Source: Strigamia acuminata (lineage: Eukaryota; Arthropoda; Chilopoda; Geophilomorpha; Linotaeniidae). From it: DNA of 64,000 nucleotides. This document shows positions 8,943 through 19,580 of the stretch, one piece after another (the first letter of the stretch is position 1; every line of letters starts with the position of its first letter). The notes beneath the pieces were generated by a model. It saw nothing but the letters and a program-made list of their open reading frames with translations, ran no database searches and was not told the origin of the DNA. Both the position numbers and the translations under genes were made by a program. The stretch lies in NCBI GenBank assembly GCA_949358305.1, contig OX442320.1, positions 2,420,501 through 2,484,500 of the forward strand, read 5' to 3'.

Positions 8943-11900
8943 TTTGCAAACTTGCAAAACTTGCACCGAATTTGGGCAATTTTTTACAAATTTCAGCAGA
9001 TTTTTGTCTATATTTGACAAATTTCAGCAGATTTCCTCAATCCTCAAACATTTGCTGATATTTCTCAAACATTTTCTAAAATTAATTGAAATCTGTCTGA
9101 AATTTGTCTTGAATGTGTCAAATATTGTCAAAAATCCGTGGAAATTTGTCAAATACTGGCAAAAATCCATGTAAATTTGTCAAAAATTGCCATAATTTGG
9201 TGCAAATTGTGTTAGATATTGGAAAAATTTATTTTAACGCTTCCAACGCGCCAGTAAATCGCGCGTGCACACGCGTGGATTTTTCGTCATAGTTGGATGC
9301 GCGCAAACCTCACGTAACTTGCGCCAAAACTTGGCAATTTTTGACAAATTTTAGCAGATTTTTGCCAGTATTTGACAAATTTCCACTGATTTTTGACAAT
9401 ATTTGACCCAACAACTGCGCCACGTTCCAGGCGCCGGTTTAGGCATTTTAGACCCGTTTTAGACCGTTTTAGATGGCGAAAACGTTCTCTCCATCATTTT
9501 CTACCCCTGGGTGAGGTTTTCAGCGTTCATGATTGATGAAAAAGCTGTTTTCTAACTAGCTGTCCTATTGCTAGTTTTGGCGTCAGGTTTTAGCAACTTT
9601 CCGATCCGACTCTGTCGTCTGCACGACCTCCAAGACTGCTTTAGGGTTAATTTGAGTCAAATAGTTCATTCTGGGGGTTGTTTTGGGTTTTTTACAAGTG
9701 TGTTTTTGTAGTTTTTATTGGTTTCAAACATTGTCAATTCTTTATACAAGTGTAACTTTCATTTCTCTGTATTTTGAGAACTTTGCATTGCAGCAAAGTT
9801 CATTTCTTGCCCCTTAATTATTGTGTAATTGTTGGTTTTCAAGCCCGTTTTTTAACAATAACTTTATTTGAAGTGCCTATTGTTTCAGGCACGTGCTTCC
9901 ACGTGCCTTTTATTGTTGAGCAATTTCTTGGGCAGTTGCGCTCCTGTTGCTAGCATTGCCGCGCGTTCTCCGCGCGCGTACTCGCGTTTCGCATCACACA
10001 CATTCGGATTCGATGGCCTATCGCGGCGGCACATTGTGTGGCATAGCGCGGCAGGTTGCAATTGCTAATGCTACGGTCGACGGCGATTCGCATGCGCTAT
10101 CCGCTGCATCAAACCCCAAATACCGATAAAAAATCGCAGAAAACACTAATCCCGACCCAAAAACCGCCAAAATTACCCTCAACACACGCCAACAACCTTC
10201 CACCACTTAAATTACACCGGAAAAAAACAATTTCAAACCGAAAAATCAACAAAAAAGGCCAAAAAAATATTGCAAACAAAGAGAAAAGATCAATTATCGA
10301 GGCAAATCCCCACCACAAAACAACGCATCGCCGGTATACACTTAAGCGTACAGTGCACAACACTACTGTTTATTTTCAATGATCCAATAAATAAAATTTG
10401 AAACAAAGTTGAGTGGAATTGTACGTTTCTTGTATATTAAAGTTTTTATTTTGTTTGTTTACACTTAATTTTTTTTTTCCATCATAGAATGGCGACTCGA
10501 TACTTTTGTAGCTCGAATTCACTTCGTAAACGTGGTCGGTGTTCATCACGCGTCAATGCGCTCGTGCAATAGTATAGGCGCGCATACGATTTGATGCGCG
10601 CAAAACTTGCAAAACTTGCACGGAATTTGGGCAATTTTTGACAAATTTCAGCAGATTTTTGCCTGTATTTGACAAATTTCAGAAGATTTTTGCCTATATT
10701 TGACAAATTTCAGAAGATTTCCTCAATCCTCAAACATTTGCTGAAATTTCTCATAAAATTTCTAAAATTAATTGAAATCTGTCTGAAATTTGTCTGGAAT
10801 TTGTCAAATATTGTCAAAAATCCGTGGAAATTTGTCAAATACTGGCAAAAATCCATGTAAATTTGTCAAAAATTGCCATAATTTGGTGCAAATTGTGTTA
10901 GATATTGGAAAAATTTATTTTAACGCTTCCAACGCGCCAGTAAATCGCGCGTGCACACGCGTGGATTTTTCGTCATAGTTGGATGCGCGCAAACCTCACG
11001 TAACTTGCGCCAAAACTTGGCAATTTTTGACAAATTTCAGCAGATTTTTGCCAGTATTTGACAAATTTCCACTGATTTTTGACAATATTTGACCCAACAA
11101 CTGCGCCACGTTCCAGGCGCCGGTTTAGGCATTTTAGACCCGTTTTAGACCGTTTTAGATGGCGAAAACGTTCTCTCCATCATTTTCTACCCCTGGGTGA
11201 GGTTTTCAGCGTTCATGATTGATGAAAAAGCTGTTTTCTAACTAGCTGTCCCATTGCTAGTTTTGGCGTCAGGTTTTAGCAACCTTCCGATCCGACTCTG
11301 TCGTCTGCACGACCTCCAAGACTGTTTTAGGGTTAATTTGAGTCAAATAATTCATTCTGGGGGTTGTTTTGGGTTTTTTACAAGTGTGTTTTTGTAGTTT
11401 TTATTGGTTTCAAACATTGTCAATTCTTTATACAAGTGTAACTTTCATTTCTCTGTATTTTGAGAACTTTGCATTGCAGCAAAGTTCATTTCTTGCCCCT
11501 TAATTATTGTGTAATTGTTGGTTTTCAAGCCCGTTTTTTAACAATAACTTTATTTGAAGTGCCTATTGTTTCAGGCACGTGCTTCCACGTGCCTTTTATT
11601 GTTGAGCAATTTCTTGGGCAGTTGCGCTCCTGTTGCTAGCATTGCCGCGCGTTCTCCGCGCGCGTACTCGCGTTTCGCATCACACACATTCGGATTCGAT
11701 GGCCTATCGCGGCGGCACATTGTGTGGCATAGCGCGGCAGGTTGCAATTGCTAATGCTACGGTCGACGGCGATTCGCATGCGCTATCCGCTGCATCAAAC
11801 CCCAAATACCGATAAAAAATCGCAGAAAACACTAATCCCGACCCAAAAACCGCCAAAATTACCCTCAACACACGCCAACAACCTTCCACCACTTAAATTA

Positions 11901-14900
11901 CACCGGAAAAAAACAATTTCAAACCGAAAAATCAACAAAAAAGGCCAAAAAAATATTGCAAACAAAGAGAAAAGATCAATTATCGAGGCAAATCCCCACC
12001 ACAAAACAACGCATCGCCGGTATACACTTAAGCGTACAGTGCACAACACTACTGTTTATTTTCAATAATCCAATAAATAAAATTTGAAACAAAGTTGAGT
12101 GGAATTGTACGTTTCTTGTATATTAAAGTTTTTATTTTGTTTGTTTACACTTAATTTTTTTTTTCCATCATAGAATGGCGACTCGATACTTTTGTAGCTC
12201 GAATTCACTTCGTAAACGTGGTCGGTGTTCATCACGCGTCAATGCGCTCGTGCAATAGTATAGGCGCGCATACGATTTGATGCGCGCAAAACTTGCAAAA
12301 CTTGCACGGAATTTGGGCAATTTTTGACAAATTTCAGCAGATTTTTGCCTGTATTTGACAAATTTCAGAAGATTTTTGCCTATATTTGACAAATTTCAGA
12401 AGATTTCCTCAATCCTCAAACATTTGCTGAAATTTCTCATAAAATTTCTAAAATTAATTGAAATCTGTCTGAAATTTGTCTGGAATTTGTCAAATATTGT
12501 CAAAAATCCGTGGAAATTTGTCAAATACTGGCAAAAATCCATGTAAATTTGTCAAAAATTGCCATAATTTGGTGCAAATTGTGTTAGATATTGGAAAAAT
12601 TTATTTTAACGCTTCCAACGCGCCAGTAAATCGCGCGTGCACACGCGTGGATTTTTCGTCATAGTTGGATGCGCGCAAACCTCACGTAACTTGCGCCAAA
12701 ATTTGGCAATTTTTGACAAATTTCAGCAGATTTTTGCCAGTATTTGACAAATTTCCACTGATTTTTGACAATATTTGACCCAACAACTGCGCCACGTTCC
12801 AGGCGCCGGTTTAGGCATTTTAGACCCGTTTTAGACCGTTTTAGATGGCGAAAACGTTCTCTCCATCATTTTCTACCCCTGGGTGAGGTTTTCAGCGTTC
12901 ATGATTGATGAAAAAGCTGTTTTCTAACTAGCTGTCCCATTGCTAGTTTTGGCGTCAGGTTTTAGCAACCTTCCGATCCGACTCTGTCGTCTGCACGACC
13001 TCCAAGACTGTTTTAGGGTTAATTTGAGTCAAATAATTCATTCTGGGGGTTGTTTTGGGTTTTTTACAAGTGTGTTTTTGTAGTTTTTATTGGTTTCAAA
13101 CATTGTCAATTCTTTATACAAGTGTAACTTTCATTTCTCTGTATTTTGAGAACTTTGCATTGTAGCAAAGTTCATTTCTTGCCCCTTAATTATTGTGTAA
13201 TTGTTGGTTTTCAAGCCCGTTTTTTAACAATAACTTTATTTGAAGTGCCTATTGTTTCAGGCACGTGCTTCCACGTGCCTTTTATTGTTGAGCAATTTCT
13301 TGGGCAGTTGCGCTCCTGTTGCTAGCATTGCCGCGCGTTCTCCGCGCGCGTACTCGCGTTTCGCATCACACACATTCGGATTCGATGGCCTATCGCGGCG
13401 GCACATTGTGTGGCATAGCGCGGCAGGTTGCAATTGCTAATGCTACGGTCGACGGCGATTCGCATGCGCTATCCGCTGCATCAAACCCCAAATACCGATA
13501 AAAAATCGCAGAAAACACTAATCCCGACCCAAAAACCGCCAAAATTACCCTCAACACACGCCAACAACCTTCCACCACTTAAATTACACCGGAAAAAAAC
13601 AATTTCAAACCGAAAAATCAACAAAAAAGGCCAAAAAAATATTGCAAACAAAGAGAAAAGATCAATTATCGAGGCAAATCCCCACCACAAAACAACGCAT
13701 CGCCGGTATACACTTAAGCGTACAGTGCACAACACTACTGTTTATTTTCAATGATCCAATAAATAAAATTTGAAACAAAGTTGAGTGGAATTGTACGTTT
13801 CTTGTATATTAAAGTTTTTATTTTGTTTGTTTACACTTAATTTTTTTTTTCCATCATAGAATGGCGACTCGATACTTTTGTAGCTCGAATTCACTTCGTA
13901 AACGTGGTCGGTGTTCATCACGCGTCAATGCGCTCGTGCAATAGTATAGGCGCGCATACGATTTGATGCGCGCAAAACTTGCAAAACTTGCACGGAATTT
14001 GGGCAATTTTTGACAAATTTCAGCAGATTTTTGCCTGTATTTGACAAATTTCAGAAGATTTTTGCCTATATTTGACAAATTTCAGAAGATTTCCTCAATC
14101 CTCAAACATTTGCTGAAATTTCTCATAAAATTTCTAAAATTAATTGAAATTTGTCTGAAATTTGTCTGGAATTTGTCAAATATTGTCAAAAATCCGTGGA
14201 AATTTGTCAAATACTGGCAAAAATCCATGTAAATTTGTCAAAAATTGCCATAATTCGGTGCAAATTGTGTTAGATATTGGAAAAATTTATTTTAACGCTT
14301 CCAACGCGCCAGTAAATCGCGCGTGCACACGCATGGATTTTTCGTCATAGTTGGATGCGCGCAAACCTCACGTAACTTGCGCCAAAATTTGGCAATTTTT
14401 GACAAATTTCAGCAGATTTTTGCCAGTATTTGACAAATTTCCACTGATTTTTGACAATATTTGACCCAACAACTGCGCCACGTTCCAGGCGCCGGTTTAG
14501 GCATTTTAGACCCGTTTTAGACCGTTTTAGATGGCGAAAACGTTCTCTCCATCATTTTCTACCCCTGGCTGAGGTTTTCAGCGTTCATGATTGATGAAAA
14601 AGCTGTTTTCTAACTAGCTGTCCCATTGCTAGTTTTGGCGTCAGGTTTTAGCAACCTTCCGATCCGACTCTGTCGTCTGCACGACCTCCAAGACTGTTTT
14701 AGGGTTAATTTGAGTCAAATAATTCATTCTGGGGGTTGTTTTGGGTTTTTTACAAGTGTGTTTTTGTAGTTTTTATTGGTTTCAAACATTGTCAATTCTT
14801 TATACAAGTGTAACTTTCATTTCTCTGTATTTTGAGAACTTTGCATTGCAGCAAAGTTCATTTCTTGCCCCTTAATTATTGTGTAATTGTTGGTTTTCAA

Positions 14901-15123
14901 GCCCGTTTTTTAACAATAACTTTATTTGAAGTGCCTATTGTTTCAGGCACGTGCTTCCACGTGCCTTTTATTGTTGAGCAATTTCTTGGGCAGTTGCGCT
15001 CCTGTTGCTAGCATTGCCGCGCGTTCTCCGCGCGCGTACTCGCGCGTTTCGCATCACACACATTCGGGTTCAATGGCCTATCGCGGCGGCACATTGTGTG
15101 GCATAGCGCGGCACGTTGCAATT
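8943..15123 (+). repeat. Left arm of C1: tandem 1686-bp units
   Basis: About 3.7 copies of a 1686-bp unit; equivalent points fall at 9868, 11554, 13240 and 14926. Each unit contains short TTGACAAATTTCAGCAG-type subrepeats, GC-rich palindromic words (GCGCGTGCACACGCG), a perfect 9-bp hairpin AGGCACGTG-CTTC-CACGTGCCT, a second hairpin AACTTTGC/GCAAAGTT, and an A-rich segment with AATAAA. Short ORFs of 60-108 codons repeat with the unit but show no coding signature. The unit nearest the centre carries its own variants (GGGTTCAATGG for GGATTCGATGG) and leaves the repeat after TTGCAATT. Confidence 0.9.
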
Positions 15124-15453
15124 ACGTGACGTGGCACGTTGCTGTTACGTGACGCGATAGCCAGTATTTAAGCAGGGGATTCCATCATCGTTTACACAAA
15201 TGCGCATTGCAACGTGGAGGCGCATTCGAGTCCTTTTCCCAAGCGTTGAAAAAGGACAAAACTCGTATTCGATTCGAAAGCGAATCGAATACGATTTTTG
15301 TCCTTTTTCAACGCAAAATTGTATTCGATTCGCTTTCGAATCGAATACGAGTTTTGCCTTTCTTCAACGCGAAATCGTATTCGACTCGTTTTCGAGTCGA
15401 ATGCGAATTTTGCCCTTCTTCAACGCGAAATCGTATTCGACTCGTTTTCGAGT
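15124..15453. repeat. Palindromic centre of C1, left portion
   Basis: Begins with duplicated TTACGTGACG and a TATA-like TATTTAA (15165-15171). It then enters repeats built from TCGTATTCGA/TCGATACGA-type words with a 56-bp period, each unit containing a hairpin such as CGACTCG-TTTT-CGAGTCG. Cut at 15453 by element B; the array resumes after GAGT at 26730. Confidence 0.85.
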
Positions 15454-16274
15454 TGTGGTGACCCAGTTGGATAAGTGTCCCCCCAGGGCGGATACTTGTC
15501 CTATGAGTCACTATGATTAAAGAGTCGTTCCCCCCCGAGTTGGCTCCACCTCCCCATGGCAGGTGTGTGCCCCGAGGGGGAGGAAGCGGCTGGTGGTCAG
15601 CCCCCATTGGTTGATCGCCGGCCCTTCACCCCACTGCATAAAAGGCTGTGTTTCCCGCCTAAAGACAGAACTTACACAAACGACACCAAGAACACAGCAA
15701 CTACCTCACCGTCAGGCCAACTTCAACTACAAGTTAGGATTGATCGAGGATCGCTGAGTAAAGTGCAAACTGTAACTCTCACGAAGTCACTTGCGAGCTA
15801 TTCCTGCGAAAGCACGAGAATAGCCCTTGTGAAATCACCCAGAATAATCGCCCAGACGATTATTCGCCGAAGTAAGTGTCCGAGTGCTTTGTAGGGAACC
15901 CCAAAGTTCCTAGACGAGGCCTCTGCGACGCTAAACCAAAACCTAGACAACAGGCACGGATAGAAGACTCGAAAGAGCATTCCACCGCGTCCGTGAAGAC
16001 GAATCCGTGACGAATTAACGACAACTCGAGACGCCGCCTTTGTTCCGCCGACCACGCGGAATCGACGACGCCATCTTGAGAAATCCTTTGTTCGACGCTG
16101 ACCACGTCGACTCTAGAATTATTACTGAGTGTATTTTAAAGGCATAAAGCCTGGTGAATAAATTACCTGTTTATTTACATACATTTGGTATTCATTTGGG
16201 TATTTACATAATTGATCACAGGTAAAGTATTACACGTTAGCGCTATTTAAACCTATACCAAGTAGGACGCGACA
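15454..16274 (+). repeat. 5' LTR of element B
   Basis: An 821-bp LTR, TGTGGTGACC...GCGACA, repeated at 25905-26725. It contains an inverted CCAAT box (ATTGG, 15606-15610) and a TATA-like ATAAAAGG (15638-15645). The R motif GGATTGATCGAGGATCG (15737-15753) is shared with A. Hairpins include GCTATTC/GAATAGC (15797-15824), GAATAATCG-CCCAGA-CGATTATTC (15842-15865) and TCGACG/CGTCGA. The poly(A) hairpin GTGAATAAA-ttacctg-TTTATTTAC is at 16154-16178. Confidence 0.95.
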
Positions 16275-16276
16275 CG

Positions 16277-16294
16277 TGGGGGCCTGGCCGGGAT
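16277..16294 (+). promoter_or_regulatory. Primer-binding site of B, tRNA-Pro type
   Basis: TGGGGGCCTGGCCGGGAT starts 2 bp after the LTR, the same offset as in A, and differs from A's site at three positions. Its ends match the 3' end of a proline tRNA. Confidence 0.72.
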
Positions 16295-16368
16295 TTAGAA
16301 ATAAATCTCAAATCTGAACTTGTGATCTCTCAATAAGATAACCCAAACCGTAGAATTACCGAAAGAAA

Positions 16369-19300
16369 ATGTCAGACAAAGATGAGCAATCCACGTCTGA
16401 CACCGAGCAGAGAATGCCCGAGAAGGGAAAAAGGACCTCCGACTACCACCTGAGATCGGATGGTCCCGTCCCTGAAATGTCCGCAAAGGCGAAAGCCCGA
16501 GCGAATAAAAGGAGAGCGAAGGCGCAGAAAGAGGAGCAAGCTGCATCGCTCGCGGCCCTAGACGGGCCAGAGCGAGAGCGGGTTCCCTTGAATATGCAAC
16601 CCTTCGAAGATACCGATCCGGAAGCCATAGAAAATCGAGAAGAAATTCGCGAGATATCACCAGGACGAGTATCGATATTGATGACCGAGGAGACGGATGA
16701 AGCTCCGAAAAGAACGGTCACGATCGGCACAGACCCATCGCCACCAACGGCTCAGACGTCCGTAAAACAAACCCCACGGAAAAACGACGGCGGGACCCCG
16801 ATAACCCCCCGAGTTACGGCGAGTCCTGCAGTTGTTTCCTTCGAAGTATCTCACCTAATTCGGTTGACGCAGCAAGCTGCCCAGCTAAAAGCGATGATAG
16901 ACATTCCAGTAGGAACGTCAGTCTGGGAATCGATTACCCTACTCACTGACGCTATCTGTGCGGCACAAGCCCCGACGCCGGTCGCAAGACCAGCAGCGGA
17001 GACGCCCATGCCCCAGGTAACGCCCAGTGACACCGGAGGTTTCGCGCCAGACCCCAACCGAACACTTCACGAATCCAGAGAGAAGGCCCGCGAGGAAGCC
17101 AGACAAGAAGCGACTAGTCGCCAACGAAGGCTGAGCGCAGAGCGGCGAGAACTCTGGAAGGAAGAGGAAGAAAGGGAGCAACGCGAGAGAAGAACCACCG
17201 AGAGAACAGAGAAACTGGTCCAAAAAATGAGGGAAGAACGAGAAGCTAAAATTCGAAAAGAATGGAACGCAACAGTAGAAGGGCGACATCGAGAAGCTCA
17301 AGAGTACGAGGACCAATTTCAAGCGCTAATAGCTCAAAGAAAAACAGAAAAACTACAAATGTTGCGAAAAGAGGCCATTCTACAACATCAGAAATGGGAA
17401 GAACAACATCGCGAGAGGTTGAGAGAAGAGGAAGCCAGAAAAGAAAAAGAACAGTTTCTGAAAGAGAAAGAAGAGTGGGATCGAGTCAGATGGACCGAAG
17501 AGTACAAAGCGAAGAAACAAGCTATAATAGATGAGCAAAAAAGATGGGAAGCCGAAAACTGGGAGAAGGAGACAGAAAAGTTCCAGAAAGAGTACGCACA
17601 AGACGTCTCGGACAGGAAGAAAAATGAAGAAAACCTGAAACGGAAACCAGAACCCCCCAGCGGCTCTGATACCGACACAGGAGAAGGTGCAACAAAGCCG
17701 GCAAAAACGGCGAAAAGGGGGAAATCTCAAAAGAGAGACGAGTCGGTCCCAAAAACAAAGGACCGTCACCCCTCAAAAAGATCCGAGACGGGAGCAGCCA
17801 TCGACGCGTTACTCGAAAAGAAAAACGCAAATAAAAATCGGGAACGCCCCGAAAGCGAGGAAAACAGATGGCATTCTTTTTACGAGAACAACGACGGAGG
17901 GGAGCCGCCGCCATCCGGAGGCTCGAAACAGAAGAAGGCTGGCGGAGAGACCCCACCGAGAGGGCCGAGGTTTCACCCCCAAGGAGATCCCTCCGAGCCC
18001 TCCGATTCGTCGGACGACGACCATCCGAGTCGACCGTCTACAGGGAGGAGTCAAGAAGACAGCGATGGGCACCGGTCGAACCGGCCGAATGCTTCAGACC
18101 GCTCCTCCCGGAGCTCCAACCCTCGTTCGGAGGAAGGGAACTTTCAGGACTCATCTGGCCGACATTACACGATGTCTGAGCTAGGCCGAGCCCTGCTGAA
18201 CTCTTTCAGAAGAGAAGGAATCGATCTAGGCCATCCAGGCGACGAACATAATCGCGCTGGAGAGAGGGTTAAGCGTAAATATGGCGTACGAAACGAACCA
18301 AGCAGCGAAGCCACGGGTAACATCCGTTGGCAACACTACATACAAACACGATTCGACGGTTCGTGGAAGGCCGGAGACCGCTTCCTAGACGAAGTAATGC
18401 GTATCAAGAAAGCGACAAAAGCCACCGTCGCCGACATGCTAACCCACGGTCTAGTGGAGCTAACCACGGGGTCAGCTCGAGAATGGTATCAGGGACTGAA
18501 AAACCCAACCTGGGACGATTTTCTCGTCCGTTTCGATCTCCGATACGGCGAGACTCCAGACGAGATCAGTAACAAATTACGTGGTCTACGGCAAGCCCCA
18601 GGAGAAACATTAGCCGACTACGACGCCCGAGCGAAACTCCTGTTTGCAAGAGCGCCGTACGAAATAAACCCCGCTGGTTTTACGATGATCTTTTACGGAG
18701 GATTATCGGCCCACTCGCAAAGAATTCTGCTAGACATGCGTGCACCCCGCACTGGCGATTACCAAGATGTCAGTAACTATCTTCTAACAAACACGTTAGA
18801 AATAGAACAGCGGTATTACGCCACTCTGCCCCCGGAGGAAGCTGACGCGCACGAGAAACGGTTGCAGACGAGCGCCGAACGTCACAAGACCTCAGAGAAA
18901 TTAATGAGGCCAAGTGAATATTTGAGCGGCATAATGAGTCTCACCGAAGCATCCTTCGGACGAATGCTGACGCCTAAAGCAGGCAGTATTCTTCCAGCCA
19001 ACCCGATAGCTGCCCCAAAGAAAGCACCGGCAGCAACGGCGATGCAGGTGACCTCGACGGACTCCACCCAGATGGAGAAAGTCGAAGAGACAACACCTCT
19101 CGCCACGGCTAAAGAAGAGGAGCCAGCATCAAGCGACGAGGAAGCCCTAAATGAGCACCTCGAAAACTTGTCGACGGGATGCGACGATCAAGGTCCCTAT
19201 TTGCACCATGCACACCGGGCCTTAGCAATCGCACAATTCAGAGCACACGTGCAGGCAACAAAAGCGAGAGGGGCATTGGGAGGAAAAAGACGATTCCCGA

Positions 19301-19509
19301 CGCCCTTCGTCCCGAAAAAACCGGGATTCACTCCCACAGGGGATAAAAGTAACATCAAATGTTACAGCTGCGGAGAATACGGTCACTACTCCGACAAATG
19401 CGAAAAAACCGTCAAAGAAAAAGGCATCATGCAAACCTTGATGAAAATGATGATGGAGTTAAATACTAATCTAGCAAAAAACTCCCAAGCGCAGGCGTCG
19501 CCGAAATAA
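16369..19509 (+). CDS. gag: Gag polyprotein of gypsy element B
   Basis: 1046-residue Gag, starting at the first ATG (gaaaATGt) about 75 bp after the primer site. It has four zones: a basic N-terminus; a long Glu/Arg/Lys/Gln-rich stretch at about 235-425 predicted to be a continuous charged helix or coiled coil; a disordered Ser/Pro/Asp-rich linker to about 630; and the capsid-like retrotransposon Gag domain at about 655-790 (RFDGSWKAGDRFLDEV, AREWYQGL, FDLRYGE, QAPGETLADYD). A single zinc knuckle CYSCGEYGHYSDKC is near residue 998. It matches gag of A in order and motifs but not in the length of the charged region. The stop lies 25 nt after the slippery heptamer. Confidence 0.93.
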   Translation: MSDKDEQSTSDTEQRMPEKGKRTSDYHLRSDGPVPEMSAKAKARANKRRAKAQKEEQAASLAALDGPERERVPLNMQPFEDTDPEAIENREEIREISPGRVSILMTEETDEAPKRTVTIGTDPSPPTAQTSVKQTPRKNDGGTPITPRVTASPAVVSFEVSHLIRLTQQAAQLKAMIDIPVGTSVWESITLLTDAICAAQAPTPVARPAAETPMPQVTPSDTGGFAPDPNRTLHESREKAREEARQEATSRQRRLSAERRELWKEEEEREQRERRTTERTEKLVQKMREEREAKIRKEWNATVEGRHREAQEYEDQFQALIAQRKTEKLQMLRKEAILQHQKWEEQHRERLREEEARKEKEQFLKEKEEWDRVRWTEEYKAKKQAIIDEQKRWEAENWEKETEKFQKEYAQDVSDRKKNEENLKRKPEPPSGSDTDTGEGATKPAKTAKRGKSQKRDESVPKTKDRHPSKRSETGAAIDALLEKKNANKNRERPESEENRWHSFYENNDGGEPPPSGGSKQKKAGGETPPRGPRFHPQGDPSEPSDSSDDDHPSRPSTGRSQEDSDGHRSNRPNASDRSSRSSNPRSEEGNFQDSSGRHYTMSELGRALLNSFRREGIDLGHPGDEHNRAGERVKRKYGVRNEPSSEATGNIRWQHYIQTRFDGSWKAGDRFLDEVMRIKKATKATVADMLTHGLVELTTGSAREWYQGLKNPTWDDFLVRFDLRYGETPDEISNKLRGLRQAPGETLADYDARAKLLFARAPYEINPAGFTMIFYGGLSAHSQRILLDMRAPRTGDYQDVSNYLLTNTLEIEQRYYATLPPEEADAHEKRLQTSAERHKTSEKLMRPSEYLSGIMSLTEASFGRMLTPKAGSILPANPIAAPKKAPAATAMQVTSTDSTQMEKVEETTPLATAKEEEPASSDEEALNEHLENLSTGCDDQGPYLHHAHRALAIAQFRAHVQATKARGALGGKRRFPTPFVPKKPGFTPTGDKSNIKCYSCGEYGHYSDKCEKTVKEKGIMQTLMKMMMELNTNLAKNSQAQASPK

Positions 19510-19527
19510 ATTCAGCTTCGTCTGCGC
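19476..19527 (+). promoter_or_regulatory. -1 ribosomal frameshift site, gag to pol (B)
   Basis: The heptamer A-AAA-AAC (19476-19482) is in gag phase (GCA AAA AAC). A 6-nt spacer TCCCAA precedes a 9-bp stem, GCGCAGGCG (19489-19497) with CGTCTGCGC (19519-19527), containing one G-U pair. The -1 frame is open from here through pol with no ATG near its start, so frameshifting is the only obvious route. Sequence differs from A but architecture and spacing are identical. Confidence 0.88.
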
Positions 19528-19580
19528 CAGCCGCGGAAATTAAAAAGAAGAAATATCACACTGGACCCGCAGGTCATGCC

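Noticed and set aside
10056-10382. 108-codon ORF repeated in every 1686-bp unit
   Set aside because: A-rich, Lys/Thr/Asn-rich translation, overlapped by an antisense ORF; its conservation follows from the near-identity of the units, not from coding constraint.
17380-17956. Antisense ORFs opposite gag of B (up to 144 codons)
   Set aside because: Shadows of a Glu/Lys-rich sense frame, giving Phe/Ser/Leu-rich antisense translations.
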